NCBI RefSeq assembly: GCF_018375725.1
Contig: NZ_JAHACR010000025.1
Location: 1 to 26,985 of the forward strand
Source: Burkholderia sp.
GTDB taxonomy: Bacteria; Pseudomonadota; Gammaproteobacteria; Burkholderiales; Burkholderiaceae
Direction: 5' to 3'
DNA length: 26,985 bases
Shown: positions 1 through 7,366 of the stretch, piece after piece
How the letters are laid out: every line of letters begins with the position of its first letter
Numbering within the stretch: the stretch's first letter is position 1
Program-made: the position numbers and the translations under genes
Notes under the pieces: generated by a model
Database searches by the model: none
What the model saw: only the letters and a program-made list of their open reading frames with translations
What the model was told of the DNA's origin: nothing

Positions 1-262
1 CGATCGTCGTCTCGCGCTTGTTCGTGATGCCGATCGCGGCGATCGACGTGCCGTTCAGGCCGGTGCGCGTGACGGCCTCGGCGGCGACGCCGGCCTGCGT
101 CGACCAGATTTCCTGCGGGTCGTGTTCGACCCAGCCGGGTTGCGGGTAGATCTGCTCGAATTCCTTCTGTGCGATCGACACGATGTTGCCCTGGCGATCG
201 AACAGCATCGCGCGTGAGCTCGTCGTACCCTGGTCGAGCGCGAGGATGTACTGGTCCTGCAT
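1..262 (-). CDS. glpK: Glycerol kinase, N-terminal part (runs off the left edge)
   Basis: This is the start of glycerol kinase, which phosphorylates glycerol to sn-glycerol-3-phosphate in the cytoplasm using ATP. The translation begins MQDQYILALDQGTTSSRAML. The LDQGTTSSR stretch is the phosphate-binding motif of the FGGY kinase family, and PGWVEHDPQEIW and GITNKRET follow as in bacterial GlpK. About 87 codons are present and the rest lies beyond the left edge. The start at 262 is chosen because GGAG lies about nine bases upstream; an alternative ATG at 271 would add three residues but sits too close to that site. It follows glpD on the same strand after 80 bp, so the two probably share the promoter upstream of glpD. 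Family identity is certain from the motifs. Confidence 0.93.
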   Translation of the reverse strand, partial: MQDQYILALDQGTTSSRAMLFDRQGNIVSIAQKEFEQIYPQPGWVEHDPQEIWSTQAGVAAEAVTRTGLNGTSIAAIGITNKRETTI

Positions 263-300
263 GTCTCTCATCTCCGTCCGTGATTGGCTTAGTTGTGATT

Positions 301-321
301 CGCGCCGCATGAGGCGGCGCG
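301..321 (-). other. Intercistronic hairpin between glpD and glpK
   Basis: An 8-bp GC-only inverted repeat (CGCGCCGC and GCGGCGCG) with a five-base loop lies in the 80 bp between the glpD stop and the glpK start. No T-run follows on the minus strand, so it does not look like a terminator. It could stabilise the upstream transcript or tune glpK expression, but that is inference. Confidence 0.4.
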
Positions 322-342
322 TGGGTTGAGTCGAAAATCCTG

Positions 343-1866
343 TCAGGCGTGATGCGCGAGCGAGGCGGCGAACCATGCGTCGAGCGCGGCGGTCACGTCG
401 TCGAGCGTGCCGGGCGCGACGTGCAGCCCGAGCTTCGAGCGGCGCCACAGCACGTCCTGTGCGCAAGTCGCCCATTCGACGTCGCGCAGATAGCGAAGTT
501 CGGCTTCGTGGATATCCGGTGCGATTGCGGGGCCGAGCGCGGCGAGCGACGTCGCCTCGCCGACGACGCGCGCGGCGCGCGTGCCGTACGCGCGCGCGTA
601 GCGGCGCGCGAGCGCGGCGGGCAGCCACGGGTGGCGCTTCGCGAAATCGGCCGCGAACGCGTCGAAATTCGCGCCGGCGATGTCGCCGCCCGGCAGCGCC
701 GCGCCGGCTGTCCATGCCGGCGTGTCGCGGCCGAGCGCGCGGCAGAGCATGTCGCCGGCTTCTTCGGCGAGCTTGCGGAACGTCGTGATCTTGCCGCCGA
801 ACACCGACAGGAGCGGCGCGCCCGCGCCGTCGTCCATCTCGAGGCGGTAGTCGCGCGTGACGGCCGATGCGTTGGCCGCGTTCTCGTCCTCGAGCAGCGG
901 CCGCACGCCCGAATAGGTCCAGCGGACGTCGGCGGGCGAAATCTGGCGCTTGAAGTAGCGGTTGATCGAGTCGCACAGGTATTGCGTCTCGTCGCGGTCG
1001 ATCGCGACTTTCGCCGGATCGTTCGTGTATTCGACGTCGGTCGTGCCGATCAGCGTGAAGTCGCGCTCGTACGGAATCGCGAAGATGATCCGCTTGTCCG
1101 GGTTCTGGAAGATGTACGCATGATCGTGATCGAACAGGCGGCGCGTGACGATGTGGCTGCCCTTCACGAGCCGGACGCTGTGCTGTGCGCCTCGGCCGAG
1201 CGCGCCATGCAGCACCTCGCCGACCCACGGGCCGGCCGCGTTCGCGATCGCGCGGGCGTGCACGACGCGGATCGAGCCGTCCGCGTGCTGGAGCCGCGCT
1301 GCCCATTCGCCATTCACGCGTTCGGCGGACACGAGCCGGGTGCGCGTCAGAATCTCGGCGCCGTGCTCCTTTGCGTCGAGCGCGTTCAGCACAACGAGGC
1401 GTGCGTCGTCGACCCAGCCGTCCGAATAGACGAAGCCGCGCCTGATCGAATCGATCAGCGGCGCGCCGGCCGGATGGCGGCGCATGTCGATGCCGCGGGA
1501 GCCGGGCAGCAGCTCGCGCTTCGCCAGGTGATCGTAGAGGAACAGACCGAGACGGATCAGCCACGCCGGGCGCAGGTTCGGCATGTGCGGCATCACGAAG
1601 CGCAGCGGCCACATGATGTGCGGCGCCGCGCGCAGCAGCGTCTCGCGTTCCTGCAACGCCTTGCGTACGAGCCCGAATTCCTTGTACTCGAGATAGCGCA
1701 GGCCGCCGTGAATCAGCTTCGTGCTGGCCGACGATGTGTGCGACGCGAGATCGTCCTGCTCGCAGAGGATGACCGACAGGCCGCGGCCGGCTGCATCGCG
1801 CGCGATGCCCGCGCCATTGATGCCGCCGCCGACGACGAGCAGATCGTAGCGATTCGGTTGGGTCAC
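343..1866 (-). CDS. glpD: Aerobic glycerol-3-phosphate dehydrogenase
   Basis: GlpD is the FAD-dependent, membrane-associated enzyme that oxidises sn-glycerol-3-phosphate to dihydroxyacetone phosphate and passes electrons to quinone. The 507-aa length matches the family. An N-terminal Rossmann dinucleotide motif (VVGGGINGAGIARDAAGRG, residues about 11-29) is followed by STKLIHGGLRYLE, both typical of the DAO/GlpD fold, and TTDVEY and SGVRPLL occur further on. The start is GTG at 1866, with AAGGA six bases upstream. It is the first gene of a minus-strand unit continuing into glpK. Its promoter overlaps a cluster of GlpR-like operators at 1905-1958, and the repressor gene glpR is about 1.1 kb upstream, so glycerol-3-phosphate induction is likely. 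Confidence 0.96.
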   Translation of the reverse strand: MTQPNRYDLLVVGGGINGAGIARDAAGRGLSVILCEQDDLASHTSSASTKLIHGGLRYLEYKEFGLVRKALQERETLLRAAPHIMWPLRFVMPHMPNLRPAWLIRLGLFLYDHLAKRELLPGSRGIDMRRHPAGAPLIDSIRRGFVYSDGWVDDARLVVLNALDAKEHGAEILTRTRLVSAERVNGEWAARLQHADGSIRVVHARAIANAAGPWVGEVLHGALGRGAQHSVRLVKGSHIVTRRLFDHDHAYIFQNPDKRIIFAIPYERDFTLIGTTDVEYTNDPAKVAIDRDETQYLCDSINRYFKRQISPADVRWTYSGVRPLLEDENAANASAVTRDYRLEMDDGAGAPLLSVFGGKITTFRKLAEEAGDMLCRALGRDTPAWTAGAALPGGDIAGANFDAFAADFAKRHPWLPAALARRYARAYGTRAARVVGEATSLAALGPAIAPDIHEAELRYLRDVEWATCAQDVLWRRSKLGLHVAPGTLDDVTAALDAWFAASLAHHA

Positions 1867-1904
1867 CTGCTGTCCTTATCGTCTGATGGAAATGAGTGAA
1901 CACA

Positions 1905-1958
1905 AAATGTTCGGATTCGAAATCTAACGAACGAATTCGAAAATGTAAAGTTCGAAAA
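1905..1958 (-). promoter_or_regulatory. GlpR operator cluster overlapping the glpD promoter
   Basis: On the minus strand TTTACA (1949-1944) and TAGATT (1926-1921) are separated by 17 bases and form a good sigma-70 promoter ahead of glpD. The same stretch holds at least three TTCG/CGAA dyads: AAATGTTCGGATTCGAAAT at 1905-1923, AACGAACGAATTCGAAAATG at 1926-1945, and a half-site AAAGTTCGAAAA at about 1947-1958. The known E. coli GlpR operator resembles ATGTTCG-N4-CGAACAT, so these fit a DeoR-type GlpR site. Overlap of the operators with the -10 and -35 elements implies direct repression. Occupancy by this GlpR is inferred from the motif and from the neighbouring glpR gene. Confidence 0.7.
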
Positions 1959-2028
1959 AGAGGGGCGGGTGGCGCGTCGCGCGATCCCGGACGATACTTG
2001 TCGAATCGATCGTTCGAAGAGGTGAATC

Positions 2029-2394
2029 ATGCGGATCTGGATGACGGCCGGCGCGCTTGCCGTTCTGGCGGGATGCGCCGCCGGCACGCCGCCGCTCGGC
2101 GGCAACTGGCGGGCGCCGTCGTTCGCGGCCCTGCAGACGTCGTGCGGCGGAGCGGCGCGCGACTGGGGAGCGGACGCACAGCCGGTCTATTCGGCGCTTT
2201 ACGATGCGTATGTCGCGAAGCGGTATCGCGGGCTGTCGGATTCGAACTATTGTTCGTTCGTAAACGAACTTTCGGCGCGCTATGTGGCGCCGGACGCGGT
2301 GGGCCGTGCCGGCTGGGTGACGTATCTCAACGAGGCGCGCGCGAACGCGATCAGCTGGCGCGCAGCGGTCGATCCGACGCTGCGCGGCGGGTAA
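2029..2394 (+). CDS. Small putative lipoprotein
   Basis: This 121-aa protein starts MRIWMTAGALAVLAGCAAG, a short signal peptide with a lipobox (LAGC, acylated Cys at about residue 16), so it is expected to be a lipoprotein in the cell envelope. Two further cysteines (CGG near residue 39 and YCSF near 74) could form a disulphide. No enzymatic motif is recognised. AGAGGTG just upstream of the ATG at 2029 is a convincing ribosome-binding site. It is transcribed away from glpD, and the intergenic region contains TTCG/CGAA dyads, including TCGAATCGATCGTTCGA at about 2000-2016. It might therefore respond to the same regulator. The function is unknown. Confidence 0.75.
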   Translation: MRIWMTAGALAVLAGCAAGTPPLGGNWRAPSFAALQTSCGGAARDWGADAQPVYSALYDAYVAKRYRGLSDSNYCSFVNELSARYVAPDAVGRAGWVTYLNEARANAISWRAAVDPTLRGG

Positions 2395-2488
2395 GCTTGG
2401 CGTTTCGGGACGGCCTGCGCAGACCCCAGATCAGCGGGGGCAGGCTGGCGTGGCGATACGCGGCCGGCTGCCGTCTGGCGCGGCCGGA

Positions 2489-2686
2489 TCAGGAATAGCG
2501 ATACTTGATCGATCGCAGCGCCGCGTCGCCGGTTTCGGTGACGCAGTATTTGCGGCCCGAACCGAGGCTTTCGAGGCGGACGAGCTGCTGCTCGAGCAGC
2601 GCGTCGAGTTCATCGCGATCCATGTTGGCCTGATCGGGAGCATCCTTCACAAGCAATAGCGTGGCGAATTCATGCGGACTCAGCAT
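2489..2686 (-). CDS. Small hypothetical protein, possibly winged-helix-like
   Basis: This is a 65-aa protein reading MLSPHEFATLLLVKDAPDQ with a rather acidic middle (DRDELDALLEQQLV) and a C-terminal part ending KYRYS. The alternating helices followed by a short GRKYCVTETGDAALR segment look like a small winged-helix fold, where ‘xxYxVTExG’ often marks the wing. That is a pattern judgement, not a family match. The ATG at 2686 is preferred over an upstream TTG because GGAGAG lies five bases before it. It is on the glpR strand, downstream of glpR after about 310 bp. The function is unknown. Confidence 0.6.
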   Translation of the reverse strand: MLSPHEFATLLLVKDAPDQANMDRDELDALLEQQLVRLESLGSGRKYCVTETGDAALRSIKYRYS

Positions 2687-2995
2687 TGTTTCTCTCCATG
2701 ACAACCGGACTGCTCATGCATCCGGCTCGAGCGACCGGTGCACAAGATACCCAGCGAGGTGTGACTCAGGGGGGAAAGCTGCTTTCGCCGGCCTCACGTT
2801 CGCGCACACTTCGGGGGCGCGGACGAGACGGGCAAACGGGCCGGGGAACTGGAGTCTAGTCGAGTGCGCGGGCAACGCCAAATCGTGCCCCGTTAATTTT
2901 CCGATTGACAGCCGCGCCCGCCAGAAGCGGTCCGGCATTGTAGCCAACTTCTTGATTTCACTTGAACTTTGGGGTGCGGCGCAGCATCGCGCCGA

Positions 2996-3775
2996 TTACT
3001 CGGCGACGTACACCTGAGTGCCCGCCGCGGCGACCGTTTCCGCCATGTCCGGTGGCAGCGGCTTGTCGGTGAAGAGCGCATGGACCTGGCTCAGGTGACC
3101 CTGGCGGACCAGTGCCGGCCGGCCGAATTTCGAGTGGTCGGTGACGAGGTAGACGGTGCGTGCGTGCTGCATGATCGCTTCGGCGACACGCACCTCGCGC
3201 GTGTCGAAGTCGCGCAGCGTGCCGTCGGTCTCGATCGCCGACGTGCCGATGATTGCGTAGTCGACCTTGAACTGGCGGATGAAGTCGATGGCGAGTTCGC
3301 CGACGATGCCCTTGTCCCACGGTCGCACGATGCCGCCCGTGATCAGCACTTCGCATTCCGGGTAGCCGCTCATCATCGACGCGACGTTCAGGTTGTTCGT
3401 GATCACGCGCAGGCCGTGATGACGGTTCAGTGCGCGCGCAACTTCCTCGGTCGTCGTGCCGAGATTGATGAACAGCGATGCCTGATCGGGGATATGCGAG
3501 GCGGCGAGCGCCGCGATGCGCCGCTTCTCGTCGTGGAACATCCGCTGGCGTGCGGTGTACGACACGTTCTCCGAACTGGTCGGCAGGCTCGCGCCGCCGT
3601 GATAGCGGCGCAGCAGGTTCAGGTCGGCGAGCCAGTTCACGTCGCGACGGATCGTCTGGGGCGTCACCGCGAAATGCGCGGCGAGATCGTCGACGGTCAC
3701 GAAGCCGTCGCGCTGCACCCATTCGAGCAGTTCCTGCTGGCGCGCGTTGAGGGTGAGGCGAGGATCTCGGGTCAT
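2996..3775 (-). CDS. glpR: DeoR-family transcriptional repressor of glycerol metabolism
   Basis: This 259-aa DeoR-family regulator has an N-terminal helix-turn-helix (residues about 27-47, VDDLAAHFAVTPQTIRRDVN) with the family's TIRRD recognition helix. A C-terminal sugar-phosphate sensor domain follows (LFINLGTTTEEVARAL, ITNNLNVASMM, ITGGIVRP). The family binds a phosphorylated effector; for GlpR this is glycerol-3-phosphate. Assignment as GlpR rather than another DeoR regulator rests on the nearby glpD and glpK genes and on the GlpR-like operators upstream of glpD. It is transcribed divergently from the gamma-glutamyltransferase gene across 200 bp. Confidence 0.88.
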   Translation of the reverse strand: MTRDPRLTLNARQQELLEWVQRDGFVTVDDLAAHFAVTPQTIRRDVNWLADLNLLRRYHGGASLPTSSENVSYTARQRMFHDEKRRIAALAASHIPDQASLFINLGTTTEEVARALNRHHGLRVITNNLNVASMMSGYPECEVLITGGIVRPWDKGIVGELAIDFIRQFKVDYAIIGTSAIETDGTLRDFDTREVRVAEAIMQHARTVYLVTDHSKFGRPALVRQGHLSQVHALFTDKPLPPDMAETVAAAGTQVYVAE

Positions 3776-3872
3776 GGCTCGGCTGCAAAGTCGTAAAGAC
3801 GGAGCGGGTATTGTAAGGGTGTTCGGCTGGCACGCCGGGCACGGGTTGGGAGCCTATTCATGCGGCCGGCGT

Positions 3873-3892
3873 CTGGATTCATGTAACAAATG
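3873..3892. promoter_or_regulatory. Dyad between glpR and ggt
   Basis: ATTCATGTAACAAATGAAT contains 6-bp inverted arms (ATTCAT and ATGAAT) separated by seven bases. It lies between the divergent glpR and gamma-glutamyltransferase genes, where an operator would be expected. No known regulator is recognised from the motif, and a chance dyad of this size is possible. Confidence 0.3.
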
Positions 3893-3976
3893 AATTTGCG
3901 TGATCGCACCGATCGCGCTGCAATGGCGGATCGCACGCATCCGCGCGCCCACTCCGCTTTCGACGAGGTGTATCCG

Positions 3977-5617
3977 ATGACCCGCTTCAACTGGCACAAC
4001 CCGTATCCGACGACGCGCATTCCGGTGTTCGCGCGCAACGTGGTGTCGACGTCGCATCCGCTGGCCGCGCAGGCAGGCCTGCGGATGCTGTGGAAAGGCG
4101 GCAACGCGGTCGATGCGGCGCTGGCGGCCGCCGCTGCGATCACGGTCGTCGAGCCGGTGTCATGCGGATTGGGCGGCGACGCGTTCGCGCTCATATGGGA
4201 TGGCCGGCAGCTGCACGGATTGAATGCGTCGGGCGTAGCACCGGCTGCATGGAGCGTCGATTACTTCCGCCGCCGCCACGGCGAGGATGCGCACGGCATC
4301 GCGCGCAAACCCATGCGTGGCTGGGATACGGTCACGGTGCCGGGCGTCGTCGCGGGCTGGGAGGCGCTGCACGCGAAATTCGGCTCGTTGCCGTTTGCGG
4401 ATCTGCTGGAGCCGGCGATCGAGATCGCCGAGCGCGGCTACGCGGTGTCGCCGATCGTCGCGCACAAGTGGGCGGCCGCGGTGCCTGAACTGCGCGGGCT
4501 GCCGGGCTTCGCGGACACGTTCATGCCACGCGGGCGCGCGCCGGAAGTCGGCGAGCGGGTCTGCCTGCCCGGCCATGCCACGACGCTGCGCGCGATCGCA
4601 AAGGATAGCGCGCGTGCATTCTACGAGGGCATGCTGGCCGAACGGATCGCGGCGTTCGCGCGCGATGGCGGCGGCGCGCTGACCGAAGCCGACCTGCGCG
4701 CGTACCGGCCGGAGTGGGTCGAGCCGATCGGCAAGCGCTATGGCAGCTATACGTTGCACGAGATTCCGCCGAACGGGCAGGGGATCGCCGCGCTGATCGC
4801 ACTGGGAATTGCCGAGCATGCCGGCGTGACCGAATGGCCCGTCGATTCGCCGCGGTCGCAGCACTTGCAGATCGAGGCGATGAAGCTCGCGTTCGCGGAC
4901 GTCTACCGTTACGTCGCCGATCCGCGCGCGATGGACGTGACGCCTGAGGAGATGCTCGACGATGCGTATCTCGCCGAGCGCGCGAAACTGATCGATCCGG
5001 ATCGGGCGACGCACTTCGGCTCGGGCCGTCCGCGTTCGGGCGGCACGATCTATCTGTCTGCGGCCGACGAGCGCGGGATGATGGTGAGCTTCATCCAGTC
5101 GAACTACATGGGTTTCGGCTCGGGCCTCGTCGTGCCGGGCACGGGCATCGCGCTGCAGAACCGCGGGCACGGCTTCTCGATGGATCCGGCGTCGCCGAAC
5201 GTTGTCGCGGGCGGCAAGCGGCCGTTTCACACGATCATTCCGGCATTCGTCACCGAAGCGGTGAACGGCCGCACCGAAGCCGTGATGAGCTTCGGCGTGA
5301 TGGGCGGCGACATGCAGCCGCAAGGGCATCTGCAGACGATCGTGCGGATGCTCGGCTACGGCCAGCAGCCGCAGGCCGCGTGCGATGCGCCACGCTGGAA
5401 GGTGAATCGCGACTTCACGCTCGACGTCGAACCGGGCATGCGCCGCGCAACGGTCGACGCGCTCGCCGCGTGCGGCCACACGATCAAGTCGATCGACGAT
5501 CCCTACATGGATTTCGGCTCCGGGCAATTCGTCTGGCGGCTCGATCGCGACGATCCGGAGCGCGGCTACGTGGCGGCGAGTGACAGCCGGCGCGACGGGC
5601 TGGCGGCCGGTTTCTGA
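3977..5617 (+). CDS. ggt: Gamma-glutamyltransferase family protein
   Basis: This 546-aa Ntn-hydrolase of the gamma-glutamyltranspeptidase family cleaves gamma-glutamyl bonds such as that of glutathione, or acts on related acylated substrates. Conserved features are STSHPLAAQAGLRML and GGNAVDAALAAAAA near the N-terminus, then GLGGDAFALIWD. SGGTIYLSAAD holds the probable self-cleavage site, with Thr357 becoming the N-terminal nucleophile of the small subunit. PFHTIIPAF and GVMGGDMQPQGH follow near the C-terminus. The ATG at 3977 has GAGGTG upstream; an earlier in-frame ATG at 3890 lacks a site and would add 29 unconserved residues. No signal peptide is evident, so it may be a cytoplasmic Ggt-like enzyme rather than the periplasmic one. 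A strong terminator follows. Confidence 0.9.
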   Translation: MTRFNWHNPYPTTRIPVFARNVVSTSHPLAAQAGLRMLWKGGNAVDAALAAAAAITVVEPVSCGLGGDAFALIWDGRQLHGLNASGVAPAAWSVDYFRRRHGEDAHGIARKPMRGWDTVTVPGVVAGWEALHAKFGSLPFADLLEPAIEIAERGYAVSPIVAHKWAAAVPELRGLPGFADTFMPRGRAPEVGERVCLPGHATTLRAIAKDSARAFYEGMLAERIAAFARDGGGALTEADLRAYRPEWVEPIGKRYGSYTLHEIPPNGQGIAALIALGIAEHAGVTEWPVDSPRSQHLQIEAMKLAFADVYRYVADPRAMDVTPEEMLDDAYLAERAKLIDPDRATHFGSGRPRSGGTIYLSAADERGMMVSFIQSNYMGFGSGLVVPGTGIALQNRGHGFSMDPASPNVVAGGKRPFHTIIPAFVTEAVNGRTEAVMSFGVMGGDMQPQGHLQTIVRMLGYGQQPQAACDAPRWKVNRDFTLDVEPGMRRATVDALAACGHTIKSIDDPYMDFGSGQFVWRLDRDDPERGYVAASDSRRDGLAAGF

Positions 5618-5643
5618 CGATTCGTTCCCAGTCGCATGGGGAA

Positions 5644-5670
5644 GGGCGGCCTGCGGGCCGCCATTTTTTT
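5644..5670 (+). terminator. Rho-independent terminator after ggt
   Basis: A 7-bp GC-only stem (GGCGGCC and GGCCGCC, loop TGCG) is followed directly by ATTTTTTT. It lies 27 bp after the gamma-glutamyltransferase stop and is a textbook intrinsic terminator. Confidence 0.9.
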
Positions 5671-5968
5671 GCGGCGCGTATTCGAGCGGCGCGTCTAAAC
5701 GACAGGCAATGCGGTACGGAACTGCACTTGTCCGGCATGGTCAGTGCTTTGAAGCAGGATCATAAAAGTCCGGCTAAGATGGCTGAATGGCATGGCCGGT
5801 CGTGTTCGACACTGGCAAGCGAGGCAGGCCCGGCTGGACTGCCTCGGCCGGGAGGGCCCGACCGGACAGACTCGAATAACGGTTAGCAATGCGCCGCATT
5901 CCGTGCGGTCGTCGCGCGCGCCGCACGCGTGGACGGCGGCCTCACGCGGCGGCTGGGAGTGCAATACC
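5671..5968. other. Intergenic stretch upstream of the ferritin-like gene
   Basis: No gene is supported here. The distal part (about 5820-5880) is very GC-rich with several overlapping complementary runs (CCCGGC, GCCGGG, GGGCCCGACCGG) and could fold in the 5' leader of the downstream gene. No clear -35/-10 pair was found. Confidence 0.4.
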
Positions 5969-6796
5969 ATGCAAACGAGAACGGCGCATGTCATGCCGTG
6001 GCGTATCGAAGACATCGACCTGACGCGGATCGATCGTCAGCGTGCGGCGGCGAACGAGGATTTGCTGCTGTTGCTGTGCGCGGCGTCTTTCATCGAAAGC
6101 GGCTCGGATCTCTACACGAGCAATCTGAGCGAGTTCTTCAACGACGATCCGGAAGTCTCCGCGTGGCTCAACCATGCATGGGAGCACGAAGAACTGCAGC
6201 ATGGCCGCGCGTTGAAGGCGTACATCGCGCACGTGTGGCCCGAGTTCGACTGGGATACGGCTTTCGCCAATTTCTTCGACGAGTATTCGAAGACCTGCTC
6301 GGTCGATGCGTTCGAGAAGACCCGCGCGCTGGAGATGGTCGCGCGCTGCGTCGTGGAGACAGGCACGGCCACGCTGTATCGCGCGATCAACGAATGCTCG
6401 GACGAGCCGGTGCTGAAGGAAATCACCGACAACATCCGCACCGACGAAGTGCGTCACTACAAGCACTTTTTCAAATATTTCAAGAAATACAACCGACTCG
6501 AAGGGAATGGCCGGCTCGCCGTGCTGGGTGCGCTGATGCGCCGCGTGCTGGAAATCAAGAACGAGGATTCGGAGATCGCGCTGCGCCACGTGTTCGCGAT
6601 CCGCTATCCGGAGCGCGTCGGCGACAGCCACTACCACCGTGAACGCACGGCGCGCGTGAGTGCGCTCGTGCGACGCAATCTGTCGGCGGACATGTGCGTG
6701 AAGATGCTGCTCAAGCCGCTCGATTTGCCCGCGAAAATCCAGCCGGGCGTCCACTATCCGCTCGCGAAGATCACGCAGCACGTATTCTTTCGCTGA
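5969..6796 (+). CDS. Ferritin-like diiron protein
   Basis: This 275-aa all-helical protein has the diiron ligand pattern of the ferritin-like superfamily: Glu43 in FIESGSD, Glu75 and His78 in EELQH, Glu130 in VVETGTA, and Glu160 and His163 in DEVRH. Two ExxH motifs plus two single glutamates make the metal site convincing. The family covers oxidoreductases and iron-handling proteins, and the substrate cannot be told from sequence. The start is ATG at 5969 with GGGAG about nine bases upstream; a longer reading frame from 5792 has no such site. No signal peptide is seen, so it is probably cytoplasmic. The next gene follows after 63 bp on the same strand and may be co-transcribed. Confidence 0.82.
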   Translation: MQTRTAHVMPWRIEDIDLTRIDRQRAAANEDLLLLLCAASFIESGSDLYTSNLSEFFNDDPEVSAWLNHAWEHEELQHGRALKAYIAHVWPEFDWDTAFANFFDEYSKTCSVDAFEKTRALEMVARCVVETGTATLYRAINECSDEPVLKEITDNIRTDEVRHYKHFFKYFKKYNRLEGNGRLAVLGALMRRVLEIKNEDSEIALRHVFAIRYPERVGDSHYHRERTARVSALVRRNLSADMCVKMLLKPLDLPAKIQPGVHYPLAKITQHVFFR

Positions 6797-6859
6797 TCCC
6801 GCGCACGCTGCGGCGCTGCGCTGGTACGCTTTCGCGTTTCCGACTCGCCGAGGCCGCAC

Positions 6860-7366
6860 ATGACCGATTCGCATCGCCACGCGCTCGAGCAATGGACGTT
6901 CGATGCGTGGCCGCCGGCCGTCCTCTCGTTATTCGATGGCACCGCGCTCGACCACAAGGCCGACGTCGCGGCATCGCTGATCGTTGCTACCGGCGATGGC
7001 CAGTTGCGCACGACGCTGTTGAGTGCGGGTGAAGTGTTGGCGCACGATGCGCGCAGACTGCTGTTCGCGCTCTGGCCGCATTCGCGTGCGGCGAAGGCGC
7101 TGGCGGAACGGCGCATGGCTGCGCTGACGCTCGTCGCGGACGGCGCGTTCTTTCAGGCTCAGTTGAAGGTCGAGCCGCTCGAAGGCGACTTCGGCGGCCT
7201 CGCGGGGTTCGCCGCCACGATCGAGCACGGCGATGCGCAGCGGGTCGGCTACGCGCGTCTCGCAACGGGCGTGACGTTTGAGCTGGCAGGCGATCGCGCC
7301 GCGGTGCTCGCACGCTGGCAATGCCAGATCGAGCACCTGCGGCGCGCCGCCGCGCGGCTTCAGTGA
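6860..7366 (+). CDS. Hypothetical protein, possibly FMN-binding split-barrel (pyridoxamine oxidase-like)
   Basis: This is a 168-aa protein starting MTDSHRHALEQW. The segment VAASLIVATGDGQLRTTLLSAGEVLAHDARRLLFALWPHSRAAKAL followed by RRMAALTLVADGAFFQAQL resembles the strand-helix-strand order of pyridoxamine 5'-phosphate oxidase-like split barrels. This is a weak match made by eye. It lies 63 bp downstream of the ferritin-like gene. Its end overlaps the convergent rhlE stop by seven bases (TCAGTGA serves as stop on both strands). The function is unknown. Confidence 0.72.
   Translation: MTDSHRHALEQWTFDAWPPAVLSLFDGTALDHKADVAASLIVATGDGQLRTTLLSAGEVLAHDARRLLFALWPHSRAAKALAERRMAALTLVADGAFFQAQLKVEPLEGDFGGLAGFAATIEHGDAQRVGYARLATGVTFELAGDRAAVLARWQCQIEHLRRAAARLQ

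Noticed and set aside
349..1899. Long plus-strand open frame opposite glpD
   Set aside because: Shadow of a GC-rich gene; its composition is Arg/Ala-rich with no domain, whereas glpD on the other strand has full motifs.
4160..5527. 455-codon minus-strand frame opposite gamma-glutamyltransferase
   Set aside because: Antisense shadow without recognisable motifs; the plus strand encodes a complete family protein.
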